Source of the DNA: Homoserinibacter sp. YIM 151385
GTDB taxonomy: Bacteria > Actinomycetota > Actinomycetes > Actinomycetales > Microbacteriaceae
Assembly (NCBI RefSeq): GCF_027912415.1
Contig: NZ_CP115175.1
Coordinates: 1-64,000 of the forward strand
Direction: 5' to 3'
Length of the DNA: 64,000 nucleotides
The position numbers were made by a program, and so were the translations under genes. How positions within the stretch are numbered: position 1 is the stretch's first letter; the number at the start of each line of letters is the position of its first letter. The notes beneath the pieces are model-generated. The model was not told the DNA's origin. It was given only the letters and a program-made list of their open reading frames with translations, and did no database searches. Positions 1 through 7,867 of the stretch are shown here, one piece after another.

Positions 1-1
1 G

Positions 2-787
2 CAGTCGCACTCGGCGCCGCTCAACGAGTGGCTCATGGAGCAGCTCATCATGGTGGATGCGGCGAAGCGGGCGAGCGCGAAGCGCATCACCGCGGTCGTG
101 CCCTTCTACCCGTACTCCCGCCAGGACAAGAAGGGCCGCGGCCGCGAGCCGATCTCGGCCCGCCTCGTCGCCGACCTCTTCAAGGCGGCCGGCGCCGACC
201 GCATCATGAGCGTCGACCTCCACGCGGCCCAGATCCAGGGCTTCTTCGACGGCCCCGTCGACCACCTCTTCGCGATGCCGGTGCTGCTCGAGCACTTCCA
301 GGCGAAGCTCGACCCCTCGACGCTGACGGTCGTCAGCCCCGACATGGGCCGAGTGCGCGTCGCCGACATCTGGAGCGACAAGCTCGGCGCCCCGCTCGCG
401 ATCATCCACAAGCGCCGCGACCCGCTCGTGCCGAACCAGGTCAGCGTCCACGAGATCGTCGGCGACGTCTCGGGCCGCACCTGCTTGCTCGTCGACGACC
501 TCATCGACACGGGCCGCACGATCGTGAAGGCCGCCGAGGCGCTGAAGGCCGCCGGGGCGACCGGCGTCGTCGTGGCCGCGACGCACGCGGTCTTCTCCGA
601 CCCCGCGACGCAGCTCCTGCAGTCGGAGTTCATCGACTCGGTCGTCGTGACCGACACGCTCCCGATCCCGGCGGAGAAGCGCTGGGACCGGCTCGAGGTC
701 CTGCCGATCGCGCCGCTGCTCGCCCGCGCGATCCACGAGGTCTTCGACGACGGCTCGGTCACCTCGATGTTCGACGGCGCGGCCTGA
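2..787 (+). CDS. prs: Ribose-phosphate pyrophosphokinase, 3' part (5' end outside window)
   Basis: The open frame runs in from the window edge, so the N-terminal residues (about 60 of a usual 320) are missing. The enzyme makes PRPP from ribose 5-phosphate and ATP for nucleotide, histidine and tryptophan synthesis. Visible are the family landmarks PYSRQDKK (ATP/Mg side), PDMGRVR, the RRDP segment and the PRPP-binding loop VDDLIDTGRT, followed by the conserved end of class I PRPP synthetases. In actinobacteria prs usually precedes rplY(ctc) and pth. Here that partner pair lies about 8.4 kb downstream, so accessory DNA separates them. No frameshift is seen. Identity is very likely. Confidence 0.96.
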   Translation, partial: QSHSAPLNEWLMEQLIMVDAAKRASAKRITAVVPFYPYSRQDKKGRGREPISARLVADLFKAAGADRIMSVDLHAAQIQGFFDGPVDHLFAMPVLLEHFQAKLDPSTLTVVSPDMGRVRVADIWSDKLGAPLAIIHKRRDPLVPNQVSVHEIVGDVSGRTCLLVDDLIDTGRTIVKAAEALKAAGATGVVVAATHAVFSDPATQLLQSEFIDSVVVTDTLPIPAEKRWDRLEVLPIAPLLARAIHEVFDDGSVTSMFDGAA

Positions 788-811
788 CGCGCGCTGTCCT
801 CCGGCGCGCGT
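787..811 (+). terminator. Hairpin just after prs
   Basis: An 8-bp perfect inverted repeat, ACGCGCGC at 787-794 and GCGCGCGT at 804-811, with a 9-nt loop starts on the last base of the prs stop codon. There is no U-tract, as is common for actinobacterial terminators. The terminator role is inferred from position. Confidence 0.5.
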
Positions 812-944
812 GACGCGATCTTCTCCTTCGCTCGTACGCAGCCTCGTCGGGTGAGCTCTGCGGCGACACGCCGGATCGCGCAGCCCGACACGGGGCGAGC
901 GCTTCGCTGCTCGCGGCGCGGCTTGAGTCGCGTTCGGGCCGTCG

Positions 945-992
945 CCCGAAGTCCCCGGAGGTCGTTCCGGTGATGATCGCGGTCTTGTTCAT
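945..992 (-). pseudogene. 5' stub of a short-chain dehydrogenase gene
   Basis: The ATG at 992 overlaps the stop of the membrane-protein gene by the ATGA arrangement and opens with MNKTAIITGTTSG, the start of a classical SDR Rossmann fold (TGxxxGxG region). After about 13-17 codons the frame no longer resembles any SDR and continues into low-complexity Arg-rich sequence towards prs. I read this as the remnant of a third cistron of the MerR-controlled block, cut off by a deletion or recombination near 945-955. The evidence is the exact translational coupling plus the family-specific N-terminus. The downstream 150 bases to prs hold no other gene. Confidence 0.6.
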
Positions 993-1657
993 GGCTGCAC
1001 CTCCTTGTCTGGCGACCGACGCGAGGGGACTCGACGGTCGACGAGGAATGCCAGGGAGCCGAGCACGAAGAACAGCACGATCACGCCGAGGCCGTTGAGG
1101 TACGCCCGACCACCCAGGGTGTCGACGTCCGCGAGGGCGTAGGGGTACCAGTGCACGAACACCCCGCGTGTGAAGATCGCCGCCAGGTAGAGAGCTGGCC
1201 AGATGAGGGACAGCGCCACATCACGGAATGACCATTGACGTCTGCGGTCGAGCAGCAGCCAGGTCAGTAACGCCAGGAGGGGGTTGACGACGTGGTAGAG
1301 CAGGGTCAACACGAGCGGCGCACCCGTGAGCGTGAGATGTGGTGCGAACAGGATCTGGAATGCCAAACCGATGGCGACGATGCTCACCAACGCGTCGAGT
1401 CGGATCACGCGCCATACGCGCCCCGCTCGCTCGGGACGGATCGCGAGGAGCGTCGCCACGATCCCCGCGAGCAGGTTCGACAGCGTCGTCAAGAAGCTGA
1501 ACATCTCGACCAGTCGCGTGCCGAAGGGGACGAATTCCGTCGGGGCGGTGAACAGTGCGTCGATGCGGTTCGTCGCGAGGAGAACGATCTCCAGGATCAT
1601 CGCCGTCGCGACCCCGGCGGCCACGAGCAGGTTGGCGGTCTGGAACGCCTTGTTCAT
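989..1657 (-). CDS. Pr6Pr / FAR-17a-like family membrane protein
   Basis: A 222-residue integral membrane protein with about six hydrophobic helices, starting MNKAFQ and ending in a short basic tail. Helix spacing and motifs such as HVVNPLLALL and FVHWYPYAL resemble the Pr6Pr family (FAR-17a/AIG1-like), whose bacterial members have no firm function. The start at 1657 is chosen because it overlaps the stop of the upstream SDR gene by 4 bases (ATGA), indicating translational coupling. Codon 130 (1268-1270 on the plus strand) is TTA, very rare in this GC-rich genome. It belongs to the MerR-regulated block and lies just before a truncated SDR. The role is unknown. The family call is moderately sure. 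Confidence 0.75.
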   Translation of the reverse strand: MNKAFQTANLLVAAGVATAMILEIVLLATNRIDALFTAPTEFVPFGTRLVEMFSFLTTLSNLLAGIVATLLAIRPERAGRVWRVIRLDALVSIVAIGLAFQILFAPHLTLTGAPLVLTLLYHVVNPLLALLTWLLLDRRRQWSFRDVALSLIWPALYLAAIFTRGVFVHWYPYALADVDTLGGRAYLNGLGVIVLFFVLGSLAFLVDRRVPSRRSPDKEVQP

Positions 1658-2496
1658 GGCGCTGTTCCTGCTCCGGTCGCCGCGACGGACTCCGCCAGAT
1701 CCTTCGACGCCTCCAGCTCGTGCATACGACGCGTGTACGCAGCGTGGACATCGCGATAGGTGTCGACACCGAGCGGCAGTCGGAGCGGCGTACGGCCCGA
1801 GTCGACAAGATCGATCATCGCCGAGACGATCTTGGCCGCGTCGTTCGGTCCGGCGAGTTCTCCGGCGGCCATCAGCGCTCGCCCCGCGCCGAACTGCCCC
1901 TGGCTGTACGCAGGCGTCGCCTGCGTCATGTCTTTGGCGGCAGAGAACCCCGTCGGGGTCATGCCCGGCTCCACGATCGTGACGGCGATGCCGAAGGGGG
2001 CGACCTCCGCCGCGAGTGCTTCGCAGAACCCTTCGATGCCCCACTTCGCGGCGTGATAGATCCCGAAGCCGGGGTAGGCCGTCTGGCCTCCCGCGGACGA
2101 GACCTGCATGATGCGGCCCCCGCCCTGCGCCCGCAGGCGAGGAAGGGCTGCCCGCGCGACGTCGATCGACGCGGTGAGGTTGGTCGCGATCACCTGCGCG
2201 ATCTGATCACGGCTCGCCTCTTCGATCGCCCCGAACAGCCCGTAGCCGGCGTTGTTGACGACCACGTCGATCCTGCCGAAGTCGGCGAATGCCTGATCGA
2301 CGACGCTGTCGACGCGGGCGCCGTCGGTGACGTCGAGCGCGTACACCCTCAGTCGATCGCCCGCGGTCTCGCGCAACTCATCCATGCTCTCGAGGCGACG
2401 CACCGCAGCGGCAACCCGATCGCCGCGCGCGAGCAGCCGCTCCGTGAGTCCACGTCCGAATCCGGACGATGTGCCGGTGATGAACCATGTCTGCAT
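1654..2496 (-). CDS. SDR family NAD(P)-dependent oxidoreductase
   Basis: A 280-residue classical short-chain dehydrogenase. It has the cofactor loop TGTSSGFGRG at the N-terminus, NNAGYG near residue 80, the catalytic Ser in VSSAGG and the YHAAK pair (Tyr, Lys), then PGMTPTGF. The start at 2496 (MQTW) has a strong AAGGAG ribosome-binding site and places the Rossmann strand at the usual distance, so the longer upstream reading was rejected. The substrate cannot be told from sequence. The gene is first in a block transcribed away from merR, and its promoter has the 19-bp spacer typical of MerR-activated genes, so it is probably induced by the effector sensed by that regulator. Confidence 0.92.
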   Translation of the reverse strand: MQTWFITGTSSGFGRGLTERLLARGDRVAAAVRRLESMDELRETAGDRLRVYALDVTDGARVDSVVDQAFADFGRIDVVVNNAGYGLFGAIEEASRDQIAQVIATNLTASIDVARAALPRLRAQGGGRIMQVSSAGGQTAYPGFGIYHAAKWGIEGFCEALAAEVAPFGIAVTIVEPGMTPTGFSAAKDMTQATPAYSQGQFGAGRALMAAGELAGPNDAAKIVSAMIDLVDSGRTPLRLPLGVDTYRDVHAAYTRRMHELEASKDLAESVAATGAGTAP

Positions 2497-2521
2497 GGCA
2501 GTCTCCTTCGTTTCATCTCGA

Positions 2522-2552
2522 ACGGTAGGAGTTGAAGTCGACTTCAAGTCAA
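2522..2552 (-). promoter_or_regulatory. MerR-type promoter/operator of the SDR block
   Basis: On the minus strand a -35 box TTGACT (2547-2552) and a -10 box TACCGT (2522-2527) are separated by 19 bp, the stretched spacing typical of MerR-regulated promoters. A perfect 16-bp palindrome, TTGAAGTCGACTTCAA at 2532-2547, lies almost entirely in the spacer, where MerR proteins bind and twist DNA. Confidence 0.8.
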
Positions 2553-2556
2553 GCGG

Positions 2557-2562
2557 TACGGT
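2557..2562 (+). promoter_or_regulatory. -10 box of leaderless merR
   Basis: TACGGT ends 6 nt before the GTG start of merR, so transcription probably begins at the start codon. The palindrome at 2532-2547 sits 10 bp upstream of this -10 box and could also mediate autoregulation. Confidence 0.6.
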
Positions 2563-2568
2563 GAGGGT

Positions 2569-2949
2569 GTGAGCACCACCACGAAGACGACGTACACCAT
2601 CGGTGAAGCCAGTGAACGCACCGGGCTCCCGACGCACACCCTCCGCTTCTACGAGCGAGAGGGGCTCTTCCTCGGTCCGATCGACCGCGACTCAGGAGGA
2701 CGTCGCCGATTCACCGACGCGCAGATCGAGTGGTTGACAATCGGCGCGAAACTGCGTTCCGCAGGAATGCCGCTGCCCGAGATCCGGCGGTACGCCGAAG
2801 CGGGACGAGATGCGCGGGATGCTGCCGCCATTCAACTCCGACTGCTCCAAAACCACGCGCAGCGGGTGCGCGCGCAGCTGCGCGAACTCGAGTCGGTGCT
2901 CGCGATCGTCGAAGGGAAGATCGCGAACATCACCCGACCGCCGGCGTGA
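2569..2949 (+). CDS. MerR family transcriptional regulator
   Basis: A 126-residue regulator. The N-terminal winged helix begins YTIGEASERTGLPTHTLRFYE, matching the MerR consensus (recognition helix plus RYYE-like turn), with the wing around GRRRF. The middle helices (LRSAGMPLPEIRRY) and a C-terminal coiled coil (residues about 85-120, QRVRAQLRELESVL) form the dimerisation element. No Cys cluster is visible, so a metal sensor of MerR type is unlikely. It is closer to the small-molecule or stress-sensing branch. The GTG start sits 6 nt behind a TACGGT box. It is divergent from the SDR gene with a perfect palindrome between them, so it is the likely local activator. Confidence 0.93.
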   Translation: MSTTTKTTYTIGEASERTGLPTHTLRFYEREGLFLGPIDRDSGGRRRFTDAQIEWLTIGAKLRSAGMPLPEIRRYAEAGRDARDAAAIQLRLLQNHAQRVRAQLRELESVLAIVEGKIANITRPPA

Positions 2950-3263
2950 CGACCCGGTCACGACCCGACTGCCCCCGCTCGACGAGCGAGAGCCGCAGAG
3001 CAGCACGCCGCCGAGGCGAAGCTCTGATGCCACCGGTCAGGGCGAGGTGCGGTCCGACAGCCGTGGCACCGCAGCGGAAGGCGCGGACGATCGGCCGTGC
3101 CGGCTCGCCAGGTCTCCATCTATCCCGGATCGCGTCCTGCGGCTCCAGTGTCAACGCCGAGCCCACGTGCCGCCTCGCCGATCATGCGCATCATCCCGGG
3201 TGTGGTGCGTTGATCGGCTGAGACCGCCCTCCGCACGAGACCGTGAGGCAGTGCCGCACCCGC
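2950..3263. other. Gene-poor 314-bp gap
   Basis: Both strands carry only short GC-driven open frames without a ribosome-binding site or a recognisable family. The gap separates the MerR block from the housekeeping-like genes and may be a scar of the same insertion. No clear hairpin or repeat was found. Confidence 0.5.
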
Positions 3264-3632
3264 TCAGACGTCGACGCCGCCGGCCGGCCGCACCTGGATC
3301 TCGGGGATGAGCCCGAGCCAGCGCACGAGCGTCTCATCGTCGCCGAAGCCGACCGCGTAGCAGTACCAGCCGGGGCCGTCCGGCTGGAACAGCTCGAACC
3401 GCACGTCCGGGGCGCGATCCGGCGCCTCCTGCGCGACCACGATCCGGCAGGCCGCATTGGCGGTCGAGATGTTCGTCGAGATGCTGCTGGAGACCATCGG
3501 CAGGATGAGCCCCGCGATCGCGAGCACCACGACGACGCGCATGATGTGGATGACGGCGGGATGCCGGAGCGGGCGCCCGTCGCCGGGCTCGTAGCCGGCG
3601 AGCTCCGGGTGCTCGCCCTCGCCGCTCGTCAT
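3264..3632 (-). CDS. Small hypothetical protein with one membrane segment
   Basis: A 122-residue protein with a charged, Gly/Pro-rich N-terminus, a single hydrophobic helix (residues about 31-52, RVVVVLAIAGLILPMVSS) and a C-terminal, probably extracytoplasmic domain with one Cys and the Trp-Tyr pair GPGWYCYAV. I do not recognise the family. The start ATG at 3632 gives the helix a normal N-terminal anchor position. It stands alone between the MerR block and eda, on the same strand as eda. Confidence that it is coding rests on the plausible membrane topology and the clean C-terminal domain. Confidence 0.65.
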   Translation of the reverse strand: MTSGEGEHPELAGYEPGDGRPLRHPAVIHIMRVVVVLAIAGLILPMVSSSISTNISTANAACRIVVAQEAPDRAPDVRFELFQPDGPGWYCYAVGFGDDETLVRWLGLIPEIQVRPAGGVDV

Positions 3633-3711
3633 GGCATCCAGTCTCGCACCCGGCGGCGCGCTCGGCCGGACGGCGTCGATCGGCCGCCGTGCGGCCGACC
3701 GGCCGCGGGCC

Positions 3712-4392
3712 TCAGCGCGTCGCGCGCCCCAGCTCGTCGCCCCCGACGAGCTCCCACGCGGCGGCCGAGAGGCGCTCGACCAGGCGCCAGTCGCCCTCGC
3801 GCAGCGCATCCCTCGGCACCATCCAGCTGCCGCTGATGGCGGCGATCGCGGGGTGGGCGAGGTACTCGACGGCGTTCTCGGGCGAGACGCCGCCGCTCGG
3901 CATGAAGAGCAGCTCGGGGAAGGGCGCCGCGAGGGCGCGCACCGTGTCGAGCCCGCCCAGGCGGTCGGCGGGAAACAGCTTCACGGCCTGCAGTCCGAGC
4001 CGCAGCGCCTGCTGCACCTCGGTCGCGGTGGCGACGCCCGGCAGCGGCAGCAGGCCGCGCTCGCGTGTTCGCTCGACGACCTCGCGGTCGAGGCCGGGGC
4101 TCACGACGAAGCGGGCGCCCGCATCCGCGACCCGGTCGACGTCCTCCGGGGTGAGGACCGTGCCGGCGCCGAGGAGGAGGCCCTCCCGCCCGGCGAGCGC
4201 CGCGATCGCCCCGACCCCGGCCGGGGTGCGGAGGGTGATCTCGGCCGCCCGGAGGCCGCCCGCCGTGAGGGCGTCGCCCAGGGCGGGTGCCGCATCCGCC
4301 TCGTCGAGGACGACGACGGGGACGAGGCGCGCCGCGACGAGCTCGGCGAGCAGCCCCGCCTCGCGTCGCGCGAGCGCCTCGTCGAGGGCCAT
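3712..4392 (-). CDS. eda: KDPG/KHG aldolase (bifunctional 4-hydroxy-2-oxoglutarate aldolase)
   Basis: A 226-residue class I aldolase of the Entner-Doudoroff route, splitting 2-keto-3-deoxy-6-phosphogluconate into pyruvate and glyceraldehyde 3-phosphate. Seen in order are the catalytic Glu in AEITLRTP, the GAGTVLTPEDVD motif, the Schiff-base Lys in VKLFPAD, and the phosphate-binding PSGGV. The first codon overlaps the last base of the gnd stop (TGATG), so the two are translationally coupled. No 6-phosphogluconate dehydratase (edd) is present in the window, so Eda may serve uronate or gluconate branches encoded elsewhere. The pairing with gnd and gntK points to gluconate use. Confidence 0.93.
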   Translation of the reverse strand: MALDEALARREAGLLAELVAARLVPVVVLDEADAAPALGDALTAGGLRAAEITLRTPAGVGAIAALAGREGLLLGAGTVLTPEDVDRVADAGARFVVSPGLDREVVERTRERGLLPLPGVATATEVQQALRLGLQAVKLFPADRLGGLDTVRALAAPFPELLFMPSGGVSPENAVEYLAHPAIAAISGSWMVPRDALREGDWRLVERLSAAAWELVGGDELGRATR

Positions 4393-5846
4393 CAGTGGGT
4401 GTCGACCGCGCTGATCTCGCTGCGGTCGCCCGACCACAGCGTGTGGAAGGTGCCGTCCCGGTCGACGCGCTTGTAGGTGTGCGCGCCGAAGAAGTCGCGC
4501 TGACCCTGCACGAGCGCGGCCGGCAGGCGGTCGGCGCGGAGCCCGTCGTAGTACGACAGCGAGGAGGAGAACGCGGGGGCGGGGATGCCGGAGGCGGCGG
4601 CCCCGGCGACCACGCGGCGCCAGGCCTCCTGGCCCTCGACGAGCACCTCGCGGAAGAACGGCGCCGTGAGCAGCGCGACGAGCTCCGGGTTCTCGGCGTA
4701 GGCGTCCGTGATGCGGTTGAGGAAGCGGGCGCGGATGATGCAGCCGCCGCGCCAGATCTTCGCGATCTCGCCCTTCTGGATGTCCCAGCCGTACTCCTCG
4801 GCGCCCGCGATGATCTCGTCGAAGCCCTGCGAGTAGGCGATGATCTTCGAGGCGTAGAGCGCGAGGCGGACGTCCTCGACGAAGGCGTCGGCATCCTGCA
4901 CCTGCCACGCGGCCGAGGGGCCGGGGAGGTCGGCGGCGGCGGCGCGCTGCGCGGGCTTCGAGGAGAGCGAGCGGGCGAAGACGGCCTCCGCGATGCCGGA
5001 GACGGGGATGCCGAGATCCAGCGCCGACTTCACCGTCCAGGCGCCGGTGCCCTTCGCGCCGGCCTGGTCGAGGATGACGTCGACGAGCGGCTGCCCGGTC
5101 TCGGCGTCGACCTGGCGGAGCACCTCGGCGGTGATCTCGATGAGGTACGACTCGAGCTCGCCGCGGTTCCACTCGGCGAAGATGTCGGCGATCTCGGCCG
5201 GGCTCTTGCCTGTGCCGCGGCGGATGAGGTCGTAGGCCTCGGCGATGAGCTGCATGTCGGCGTACTCGATGCCGTTGTGGATCATCTTGACGAAGTGGCC
5301 GGCGCCGTCGTGGCCGACGTGGGTCACGCAGGGCTCGCCCTCCGCGACCGCGGCGATCGACGTGAGGATCGGGCCGAGGGTCACCCACGACTCGTCCGAG
5401 CCGCCGGGCATGATCGAGGGGCCCGTGAGGGCCCCCTCCTCGCCGCCGGAGATGCCGGCGCCGACGAAGTTGATGCCGGTCTCGCGGACCGCCTTCTCGC
5501 GGCGGATGGTGTCGGTGAAGAGCGCGTTGCCGCCGTCGACGATGATGTCGCCCGGCTCGAAGACCTTCACCAGCTCGTCGATGACGGCGTCGGTCGGGCC
5601 GCCGGCCTTGACCATGATGATCGCGGTGCGGGGCGTCTGGAGGGCGGCCGCGAACTCCTCGTAGCCGCGGGTCGCGACGAACTCCGCCTCGGGGTGCTCG
5701 GCGACGAGCGCGTCGGTCTTCTCGTGCGAGCGGTTGAGGATCGCCACCGTGTTGCCCTCGCGGCTGGCGAGGTTGCGGGCGAGGTTGGAGCCCATCACCG
5801 CCAGTCCGACCACTCCGATGTTCGCCACAGCAGTGCTCTCGGCCAC
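4392..5846 (-). CDS. gnd: 6-phosphogluconate dehydrogenase, decarboxylating
   Basis: A 484-residue NADP-type enzyme turning 6-phosphogluconate into ribulose 5-phosphate and CO2. It has the Rossmann start IGVVGLAVMGSNLARN, the NRS cofactor 2'-phosphate signature after the second strand, the substrate motif GISGGEEGA, the catalytic region HVGHDGAGHFVKMIHNGIEY, and the C-terminal ARAQRDFFGAHTY-like end (here QGQRDFFGAHTYKRVD). The length matches the long (GndA) form. The start is GTG at 5846. It is first in a two-gene unit with eda and diverges from gntK, forming a compact gluconate-oxidation locus that feeds the pentose-phosphate pathway. Confidence 0.97.
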   Translation of the reverse strand: MAESTAVANIGVVGLAVMGSNLARNLASREGNTVAILNRSHEKTDALVAEHPEAEFVATRGYEEFAAALQTPRTAIIMVKAGGPTDAVIDELVKVFEPGDIIVDGGNALFTDTIRREKAVRETGINFVGAGISGGEEGALTGPSIMPGGSDESWVTLGPILTSIAAVAEGEPCVTHVGHDGAGHFVKMIHNGIEYADMQLIAEAYDLIRRGTGKSPAEIADIFAEWNRGELESYLIEITAEVLRQVDAETGQPLVDVILDQAGAKGTGAWTVKSALDLGIPVSGIAEAVFARSLSSKPAQRAAAADLPGPSAAWQVQDADAFVEDVRLALYASKIIAYSQGFDEIIAGAEEYGWDIQKGEIAKIWRGGCIIRARFLNRITDAYAENPELVALLTAPFFREVLVEGQEAWRRVVAGAAASGIPAPAFSSSLSYYDGLRADRLPAALVQGQRDFFGAHTYKRVDRDGTFHTLWSGDRSEISAVDTH

Positions 5847-5939
5847 TTCGCGCCACGTCCTTCTTCAGTCTGGGGGTGTTCCGGCGCCACGGCGCCGAGT
5901 CCAGGCTAGTGCGTTCCGCGGCCTCGGGTCCGCCCCCGG

Positions 5940-5945
5940 TAGCGT
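5940..5945 (+). promoter_or_regulatory. -10 box of leaderless gntK
   Basis: TAGCGT ends 6 nt before the gntK ATG and no Shine-Dalgarno sequence precedes the start, consistent with a leaderless mRNA. Confidence 0.55.
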
Positions 5946-5951
5946 GGGGTC

Positions 5952-6461
5952 ATGCCGCACTCCGAGCCGATCGTCGTCATGGGCGTCGCCGGGTCCGGCA
6001 AGTCGGCGGTGGGCGCCGCGCTGGCCGAGCGCCTGGGTCTCGCGTTCCTGGATGCCGACTCACTGCATCCGGCCGCGAACGTCGCGAAGATGGCCGCCGG
6101 CACGCCGCTCGACGACGAGGACCGCGCGCCCTGGCTGGATGCGGTCGCCGCGCGGCTCGGCGGCGAGCCGATCGTGGTCGCCTGCTCGGCGCTGCGTCGC
6201 GCCTACCGGGACCGGCTGCGCGCCGGGGCGCCGGGGGTCCGCTTCGTGCTGCTCGACGGCCCGCCCGAGCTCCTCGCGGAGCGCATCGGCGCGCGACGCG
6301 CTCACTTCATGCCGGCGGCGCTCCTCGCCTCCCAGCTCGCGACCCTCGAGCGGCCGTCGCCCGAGGAGCGGGCGGTCGTGGTCGACGTCTCCCCGCCCGT
6401 CGCGGAGGTCGCGGAGGCGGCGGCCCGCCGCCTCGCCGAGCCGCTCGCGGCGTCGCAATAG
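5952..6461 (+). CDS. gntK: Gluconokinase (GntK family)
   Basis: A 169-residue P-loop kinase phosphorylating gluconate to 6-phosphogluconate, the substrate of the neighbouring Gnd. The Walker A loop is GVAGSGKS (residues about 11-18). The family motifs DADSLHP and LDDEDRAPWL are intact, as are ACSALRRAYRDRLR and the HFMPAALLASQLATLE lid segment. The length is typical. The gene is divergent from gnd-eda, so a gluconate regulator could act on the 105-bp intergenic region, but none is encoded next to it. Its expression probably starts at the ATG itself (TAGCGT box 6 nt upstream). Confidence 0.95.
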   Translation: MPHSEPIVVMGVAGSGKSAVGAALAERLGLAFLDADSLHPAANVAKMAAGTPLDDEDRAPWLDAVAARLGGEPIVVACSALRRAYRDRLRAGAPGVRFVLLDGPPELLAERIGARRAHFMPAALLASQLATLERPSPEERAVVVDVSPPVAEVAEAAARRLAEPLAASQ

Positions 6462-6502
6462 GCTCGGACGCGGAACCCCCGATCACCGCAAGGAGCCCCC
6501 GC

Positions 6503-6820
6503 ATGTCGTCGCCCGTCATCGTCACCGCCGTCTTCCACCCCGCCCCCGGCGCGAAGGAGCGGCTGATCGAGGCGATGGGGCCGGGCATCGCCGCCGTGCA
6601 CGCGGAGCCGGGCTGCGAGCTCTACGCCATCCACGACGCCGAGGACGGCACGATCACGATGATCGAGCGCTGGACGAGCGCCGAGGACCTCGCCGCGCAC
6701 GCCGCGGGGGAGGCGATCGCGCTGCTGAACCGCGACATCGACGGCCTCCTCGCCTCGCCCGTCGTCGTCACCCGCATGAGCGCGCTGCCCGCCGGGGATG
6801 CCGCGAAGGGCGTGCTCTGA
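6503..6820 (+). CDS. Antibiotic-biosynthesis-monooxygenase (ABM) domain protein
   Basis: A 105-residue single-domain protein. The pattern of an opening beta strand (VIVTAVFHPAPG), a helix starting KERLIEAMG, then PGCELYAIH and ITMIERWTSAEDLAAHAAGE fits the dimeric alpha-beta ABM fold, used by small quinone-type monooxygenases and also by proteins without known activity. The ATG at 6503 has an AGGAG site 6 nt upstream, and the stop overlaps the next start (TGATG), so it is co-translated with the dehydrogenase. The substrate is unknown. The fold call is fairly sure, the enzymatic role is not. Confidence 0.83.
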   Translation: MSSPVIVTAVFHPAPGAKERLIEAMGPGIAAVHAEPGCELYAIHDAEDGTITMIERWTSAEDLAAHAAGEAIALLNRDIDGLLASPVVVTRMSALPAGDAAKGVL

Positions 6821-7854
6821 TGGCGGCGCGGCTCCGGGTCGTCATCGCGACGCCGCTCGAGGAGGAGCTCGTCGCGCTCATCGCCGAGCGCGAGCCGCGC
6901 CTCGAGATCGCGCACCGCCCGGAGCTCATGGCGCCGGCCTCCGCCGACTGGATGGTGCGGCCCGAGCGCGACGACGCGCAGCAGGCCGAGTACGAGGCCT
7001 ACCTCGACGGCGGGGAGGCCCTCTTCGGCGTGCCCGACCAGTCCGGGAGGGCGCTCGCCGCGGCGATCGGCCGCAACCCGGCGCTGCGCTGGGTGCACAC
7101 CATCCCGGCGGGCGGCGGGGCGCAGGTGCGCGCCGCGCGGCTCGACGAGGCGGCGCTCGAGCGCGTCGCCTTCACGACCTCGGCCGGCGTGCACGCGCAG
7201 CCGCTCTCGGAGTTCGCGCTGCTCGGGGTCCTCGCGGGCTTCAAGCACCTGCCGCGCCTGCGCGAGGCGCAGGGCCGGCGCGAGTGGGCGCACCGCGAGC
7301 CCATGGTCTCGCTCACCGAGTCGCGGGTCGCGGTCGTCGGCCTCGGCGGCATCGGCCGGCGCACGGCATCCCTCCTCTCCGGCCTCGGGGTCGAGGTGAT
7401 CGGCGTGCACCGCCGCGAGGTGGAGGCGGATGTCGCGCGCATCGAGCCGGTCGAGCGGCTGGGCGAGGTGCTCGCCGGGTGCGACGCGGTGGTCCTCGCG
7501 CTCCCCGCGACGGATGCGACGAGGCACATGCTGAACCGCGAGGTGCTCGCGAAGGCCAAGCCGGGCATCGCGGTCGTCAACGTCGGCCGCGGCACGACGA
7601 TCGACGAGGCGGCGCTCGTGGAGGCCATCGAGCGCGGGCAGGTCGGCTCGGCGACGCTGGATGTCACCGAGGTGGAGCCGCTGCCCGCGGAGAGCCCGCT
7701 CTGGGGTCTCGAGCAGGTCGTGATCGCGCCCCACACGGCGGCGATCAGCCCGCACGAGCCGCGCCGCATCGCCGAGCTCTTCGCCGACAACGCGAGCCGC
7801 CTGCTCGACGGCCGCCCCCTCCGCAACCTGGTCGACACGGTCGAGTTCTACTGA
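6820..7854 (+). CDS. D-isomer-specific 2-hydroxyacid dehydrogenase family protein
   Basis: A 344-residue NAD(P)-dependent oxidoreductase. The cofactor loop GLGGIGRRT sits mid-protein. The catalytic trio is visible as Arg in NVGRGTTID, Glu in DVTEVEPLP and His in APHTAAISPHE. The N-terminal catalytic subdomain is long, with a PAGGGAQ segment where many family members have a substrate-binding loop. It reduces or oxidises 2-keto/2-hydroxy acids. The exact substrate (glyoxylate, hydroxypyruvate, phosphonate or another) cannot be read from sequence. It is coupled to the ABM-domain gene by a 1-base overlap. A palindromic repeat follows its stop. Confidence 0.92.
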   Translation: MAARLRVVIATPLEEELVALIAEREPRLEIAHRPELMAPASADWMVRPERDDAQQAEYEAYLDGGEALFGVPDQSGRALAAAIGRNPALRWVHTIPAGGGAQVRAARLDEAALERVAFTTSAGVHAQPLSEFALLGVLAGFKHLPRLREAQGRREWAHREPMVSLTESRVAVVGLGGIGRRTASLLSGLGVEVIGVHRREVEADVARIEPVERLGEVLAGCDAVVLALPATDATRHMLNREVLAKAKPGIAVVNVGRGTTIDEAALVEAIERGQVGSATLDVTEVEPLPAESPLWGLEQVVIAPHTAAISPHEPRRIAELFADNASRLLDGRPLRNLVDTVEFY

Positions 7855-7867
7855 CCTCCTCCTCTGC

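Noticed and set aside
3712-5856. Single fused eda-gnd protein
   Set aside because: eda and gnd lie in different frames with a clear TGATG junction. The long frame is eda plus a shadow of gnd.
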